This document shows, piece after piece, positions 5,362 to 8,477 of a DNA stretch of 8,477 nucleotides. The notes under the pieces were generated by a model. That model did no database searches. It was not told where the DNA came from and was given only the letters and a program-made list of their open reading frames with translations. How positions within the stretch are numbered: the first letter of the stretch is position 1; the number at the start of each line of letters is the position of its first letter. The translations under genes and the position numbers were made by a program. Origin of the DNA: JBDHZK01 sp039811865 (GTDB lineage: Bacteria > Actinomycetota > Actinomycetes > Propionibacteriales > Propionibacteriaceae); NCBI GenBank assembly GCA_039811865.1, contig JBDHZK010000120.1, positions 1 to 8,477 on the forward strand, read 5' to 3'.

Positions 5362-6285
5362 GTGACCAACCTCGACGGTTGCGCGGTCGTGGCAGTCAAC
5401 TACGGCTCGGCACCCCTGCTGCGCGCCAATCTGCGGCCGCTTTCTGACGCCCACCCCGAGCTTCGGGTCGTCGTGGTCGACAACTTCTCCACCGCTGCCG
5501 AGCGGCTGGCCGTGCGCAACCTCGCGCGCGACGCGTCCTGGGCGCTGGTCGAGCAGCGCAACGATGGCTTCGGCTCGGGCTGCAACGCCGGCGCCGCGGA
5601 GGCGTTTTCGAAGGGCGCTGCCGCCGTCGTCCTGCTCAATCCGGACGCCCGGATCGACGCCGATTCGGTGGCCGCGCTCGCCCGGGCCGCGACCGGTCCC
5701 GAGCCGGTCCTGGTCGCGCCTGTGATTCGGCGCCCCGACGGGCGGGTCTGGTTCGACGGTGCCGATCTGTACCTGGCCGACGGCGCCACGCGAGCTAGCC
5801 GCAAGCGTCCCGCCGGGGCGCGAACCTGGCCGTGGTTGACCGGAGCCTGTCTAGCCTTCACCAAGCGCACCTGGGAGTTGGTCGGCGGATTCGACGACGC
5901 CTTCTTTCTCTACTGGGAAGACCTGGATCTTTCGCGCCGGGCGGTCTTGGCGGGCGTGGGGCTCTTGGTGGACGCGGAGGCCCAGGTGATTCACGACCCC
6001 GGCGGAACGCAAGCCGACGCCGGCGGGGGCAAATCGACGGGGTACTTCTACTACAACACCCGGAACCGGCTGATCTTCGGCGCCAGGCACCTCGAGGACG
6101 CCGACTATCGCGCTTGGGTGCGGACGTCCCCTCGGTTGGCGCTGGAGATCTTGCTGCGGGTGGGCAAGCGGGCGCTGCTGCGTTCGCCGACCAGCGCTTG
6201 GGCGGCTTTGCGTGGCACGACCGCGGGCCTGCGCGAGGGGCGCCGGATCCGGCGCGCAGCCCAGCGAACTTCGGTGGCGCCCTAA
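5362..6285 (+). CDS. Family 2 glycosyltransferase, rhamnosyltransferase (WbbL-like) type
   Basis: A 307-residue enzyme with the signature set of the WbbL/RfbF-like branch of GT2: AVVAVNYGS near the N terminus, VVDNFS (38-43), NDGFGSGCNAG (67-77), LLNPDAR (91-97, where the usual metal-binding DxD is replaced by NPD, as is normal in this branch), WLTGACLAF (158-166) and GGFDDAFFLYWEDLDLSRR (175-193), whose Glu-Asp pair is the likely catalytic base region. Members transfer rhamnose or related deoxysugars in cell-wall linker, O-antigen or capsule synthesis; the donor and acceptor here are unproven. No membrane segment is evident. The GTG at 5362 is preferred because the first beta strand follows seven residues later and a TATCAT box lies six bases upstream; an in-frame extension back to 5149 would overlap the divergent gene. 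Its TAA overlaps the convergent nadC stop. Confidence 0.91.
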   Translation: MTNLDGCAVVAVNYGSAPLLRANLRPLSDAHPELRVVVVDNFSTAAERLAVRNLARDASWALVEQRNDGFGSGCNAGAAEAFSKGAAAVVLLNPDARIDADSVAALARAATGPEPVLVAPVIRRPDGRVWFDGADLYLADGATRASRKRPAGARTWPWLTGACLAFTKRTWELVGGFDDAFFLYWEDLDLSRRAVLAGVGLLVDAEAQVIHDPGGTQADAGGGKSTGYFYYNTRNRLIFGARHLEDADYRAWVRTSPRLALEILLRVGKRALLRSPTSAWAALRGTTAGLREGRRIRRAAQRTSVAP

Positions 6286-7124
6286 GCGGCGTCCAGGCCG
6301 AGGTCGAGGCAGGCAGCGCTGTGCGTGATCCACCCCGCGGAGATCAGGTCGACGCCGGCCTCAGCGATGGCTGGGGCGGTCTCGACCGTGATCCGCCCGG
6401 ACGCCTCGGTGACGAATCGTCCGCCCACCGTGGCGACGGCTTCGCGCAGGATCTCGGGACCCATGTTGTCCAACAAGACGACATCCACCGCCGCCACCAG
6501 CTCCGGGTCGGCCAACAACTGCTCGAGCTGGGCCAACGTGTCCACCTCGACTTCGATCTTCACCAAGTGCCCGGCGAAGCCGCGGGCCCGCCGGACGGCC
6601 TCGACGACGCCTCCGGCAGCAGCGATGTGGTTGTCCTTGATCAAGATCGCATCGAACAGGCCGAATCGGTGATTGACGCCCCCACCGGCCACAACGGCCG
6701 CCTTCTCCAACGCGCGCAGCCCAGGGGTCGTCTTGCGCGTGCAGCACACGCGGGTGCCGGTGTGGGCAATGGCGTCGGCGATCGTGGCGGTCGCGGTGGC
6801 CACGCCGCTGAGGTGGCCGAGGAAGTTGAGCGCCACGCGTTCGCCGGTCAGCAGAGCTCGGGTGGGCCCAGCCACGGTCGCCACCAGGTCACCAGGGCGG
6901 ACTCGCGAACCGTCCGGGAGCGTGGTCCGGAAGTCCGCGCGTTCGTCCAAGAGCGCAAATGTGCGCCGCGCCGGATCCAGGCCCGCCACCACGCCCGCCT
7001 CTCGGGCGACGAACCGGAAGGACGAGGTGTGCTCGGCGGGGACGGTCGCCTGGGTCGTCAGGTCGCCCGCCAGACCGAGGTCCTCGGCCAGGGCGGACCG
7101 CACGAGGCCATCGAGATCGAACAT
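6282..7124 (-). CDS. nadC: Nicotinate-nucleotide pyrophosphorylase (quinolinate phosphoribosyltransferase)
   Basis: A 280-residue cytoplasmic enzyme that converts quinolinate and PRPP to nicotinate mononucleotide, CO2 and pyrophosphate, the third step of de novo NAD synthesis. Length is typical. Visible signatures: AEDLGLAGDLTT (13-24), GERVALNFLGHLSGVAT (94-110), the substrate-binding TRKTTPGLR (129-137), GGGVNHRFGL (147-156), LIKDNH (161-166), KIEVEVDT (189-196), LLDNM (217-221), EASGRI and ISAGWITHS near the C terminus. All the basic residues expected to bind quinolinate and PRPP (R130, K131, H152, R153, K163) are present. AAGGAG lies four bases before the ATG. It follows nadB by 30 bases on the same strand, so the two are almost certainly one operon. 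The TAG stop overlaps the convergent glycosyltransferase's TAA. Confidence 0.97.
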   Translation of the reverse strand: MFDLDGLVRSALAEDLGLAGDLTTQATVPAEHTSSFRFVAREAGVVAGLDPARRTFALLDERADFRTTLPDGSRVRPGDLVATVAGPTRALLTGERVALNFLGHLSGVATATATIADAIAHTGTRVCCTRKTTPGLRALEKAAVVAGGGVNHRFGLFDAILIKDNHIAAAGGVVEAVRRARGFAGHLVKIEVEVDTLAQLEQLLADPELVAAVDVVLLDNMGPEILREAVATVGGRFVTEASGRITVETAPAIAEAGVDLISAGWITHSAACLDLGLDAA

Positions 7125-7128
7125 TGAA

Positions 7129-7134
7129 CTCCTT
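7129..7134 (-). promoter_or_regulatory. Ribosome binding site of nadC
   Basis: On the minus strand AAGGAG is followed by TTCA and the ATG at 7124. It is the strongest Shine-Dalgarno in the window and fits translation of nadC as an internal gene of a nadB-nadC message. Confidence 0.75.
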
Positions 7135-7148
7135 GTCGAGGAATGTGG

Positions 7149-7163
7149 GCCGCCTCAGGCGGC
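7149..7163 (-). other. Hairpin with the nadB stop codon as its loop
   Basis: GCCGCC (7149-7154) and GGCGGC (7158-7163) are perfect six-base arms, and the three-base loop between them is exactly the nadB TGA. It sits 15-20 bases before the nadC ribosome binding site. It might slow ribosomes at termination or stabilise the message; it is not a terminator (no T-run, and nadC follows). Role is inferred and chance is possible at this GC. Confidence 0.4.
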
Positions 7164-8477
7164 GACCGGCGCCGCCAATGCGTCGGTCAGCCCAACCAAC
7201 TGATGTTCGGCCGCCGGCGCCTTGTCGGGGAAGTCGGTCCGGGCCTGCGCGCCGCGGCTTTCGGTGCGGCGCAGCGCCGACAGCGTAACCAGGAGCGCGA
7301 TGAGCGCGGGGTCGTCCCCGGGCTGGGCGCCGAGCCGGTCGGACAGCCGGTCGGCGAGGCTGCGCAACTCCGCACCCGATCGCAGGACGCCGACATGGGC
7401 GTCCATTGTTTGGCGCAACGCGGTGTCGGGACGCCCGCTGGGGATCGGGCCGAGCGCCGGACCTGCGGCGAGACTCGTCCCGGCAGGCGCCGTGGCCAGG
7501 TCGGCCGCCGCCCATCCCCCCGCGACGACCGCCTCCAGGAGCGAGTTGCTGGCGAGGCGGTTGGCCCCATGGAGGCCGGTGCTCGCGACCTCGCCGACCG
7601 CCCACAGCCCCGGGACGCTGGTGCGCCCCCGCCCATCCACCGCGACGCCGCCCATGTGGTAGTGCGCTGCTGGGGCGACTGGGATCAGCTTCTTGGCCGG
7701 GTCAACCCCGGCAGCCAGGCAGGAGCGGGTGATGGCGGGGAAGTGCCCGGCGAACCGGTCACCCAGTGCGCCTCTGGCGTCCAGAAAGACGCCGTCGCCT
7801 CGGCTGCGCACGGCGGCGACCGCACGGGCGACCACGTCCCGGGTGACTAGGGGGTCATCCATGATCGGTTGTCCATCGGCGGTGACCAGGACGGCGCCCT
7901 CACCGCGCACCGCTTCGCTGACCAGCGGCATCGGGTCGACCCCGACGGCAAGCGCCGTCGGATGGAACTGCACCATCTCGAGGTCGCGCAAGCGTGCGCC
8001 GGCTCGCGCGGCGAGCGCCAATCCGACCCCGAAGGAACCCAGCGGGTTGGTCGTGTTCGCGAACAGCCCGCCGATTCCCCCGGTCGCCAAAACGACCCGC
8101 CCGCTGGGCAGCAGCTCGATGCGTCCACCAACGGCCACCTCGACCCCGTGGACGCTGCCGTCGACGATGTTCAGGCGCAGGAGGCGAGCGTGCTCGACGA
8201 CGCGGATCGAAGCGGTCGCCCGAACCTTGGCCACGACCGCACGCAAGACCTCGGCCCCGGTGCCGTCGCCGCTGGCGTGGACGATCCGGTTGCGCGAGTG
8301 CGCGCCCTCCAACCCCAGGCGGTAGCCGCGGGCGTCGGCGTCGAAGCGGGCCCCCAAGCCGGCCAGCCACTCGATGGCCAAAGGCCCGGCCTGGGTGATG
8401 GCCTCGACGACCCCCGGGTCGCACAGGCCGTCCCCGGCGGCGAGGGTGTCCAGCGCATGCAGGTATGGGGAGTCGCC
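7155..8477 (-). CDS. nadB: L-aspartate oxidase, C-terminal part (start lies beyond right window edge)
   Basis: 440 residues are visible, open from the last base of the window; the N-terminal FAD-binding GxGxxG and the first part of the protein lie outside. NadB oxidises L-aspartate to iminoaspartate with FAD, the first step of de novo NAD synthesis, feeding NadA. In the fragment: DTLAAGDGLCD (10-20), AHSRNRIVHASGDGTG (59-74), ATGGIGGLFANTTNP (131-145), LEMVQFHPTAL (166-176), SEAVRGEGAVLV (187-198), HYHMGG (272-277) and GANRLASNSLLE (304-315). The His and Arg residues used for substrate binding and catalysis in the fumarate-reductase flavoprotein family are therefore present. The C-terminal domain has RRTESRGAQARTDFP, where the His often found after RGA is Gln. 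A TTG at 8381 could be taken for a start, but conserved sequence continues upstream of it. nadC follows after 30 bases. Confidence 0.96.
   Translation of the reverse strand, partial: GDSPYLHALDTLAAGDGLCDPGVVEAITQAGPLAIEWLAGLGARFDADARGYRLGLEGAHSRNRIVHASGDGTGAEVLRAVVAKVRATASIRVVEHARLLRLNIVDGSVHGVEVAVGGRIELLPSGRVVLATGGIGGLFANTTNPLGSFGVGLALAARAGARLRDLEMVQFHPTALAVGVDPMPLVSEAVRGEGAVLVTADGQPIMDDPLVTRDVVARAVAAVRSRGDGVFLDARGALGDRFAGHFPAITRSCLAAGVDPAKKLIPVAPAAHYHMGGVAVDGRGRTSVPGLWAVGEVASTGLHGANRLASNSLLEAVVAGGWAAADLATAPAGTSLAAGPALGPIPSGRPDTALRQTMDAHVGVLRSGAELRSLADRLSDRLGAQPGDDPALIALLVTLSALRRTESRGAQARTDFPDKAPAAEHQLVGLTDALAAPVAA

Noticed and set aside
5832..7127. A 431-codon plus-strand frame over the end of the glycosyltransferase and all of nadC
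   Set aside because: Antisense to nadC and out of phase with the glycosyltransferase; no family features.
1..8477. Defence, mobile, CRISPR or biosynthetic system
   Set aside because: No transposase, integrase, nuclease, direct-repeat array, toxin-antitoxin pair or assembly-line enzyme is present; all complete genes but the Excalibur protein fall in well-known families.

Overview
The window looks like an ordinary stretch of chromosome from a high-GC Gram-positive bacterium (Actinomycetota). This is inferred from roughly two-thirds GC, very long shadow ORFs in off-frames, GTG starts, a Pro/Trp-rich membrane protein ending in an Excalibur domain, and starts with a TANNNT box instead of a Shine-Dalgarno sequence. 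Assignment below phylum is not supportable from the sequence.

Layout, left to right: (1) the first 27 codons of an unknown minus-strand gene that runs off the left edge; (2) divergent from it, a complete plus-strand MFS exporter of the EntS-like type; (3) convergent with that, a minus-strand Kup potassium transporter whose stop codon overlaps the exporter's stop in a CTAG; (4) upstream of kup on the same strand, a 206-residue single-pass membrane protein with an extracellular Excalibur domain; (5) a minus-strand family-2 glycosyltransferase; (6) divergent from it, a plus-strand family-2 glycosyltransferase of the rhamnosyltransferase (WbbL-like) type; (7) convergent with that, with overlapping stops in a CTAA, the minus-strand nadB-nadC pair of de novo NAD synthesis, with nadB cut by the right edge.

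The genes do not form one pathway. The clear functional unit is nadB-nadC: NadB makes iminoaspartate, a quinolinate synthase (NadA, not in the window) would condense it, and NadC turns quinolinate into nicotinate mononucleotide. The two glycosyltransferases plausibly act on cell-envelope glycans. Kup and the exporter are transport functions.

The packing is tight: no gap exceeds 185 bases. No RNA gene, CRISPR array, insertion sequence, attachment site or mobile gene was seen, and I found no new multi-gene system. The less ordinary signals are in the gaps: a run of inverted repeats directly in front of the preferred kup start, a TANNNT box placed 6-8 bases before four starts that lack a Shine-Dalgarno (suggesting leaderless transcripts), two convergent pairs with overlapping stops, and a hairpin whose loop is the nadB stop codon.
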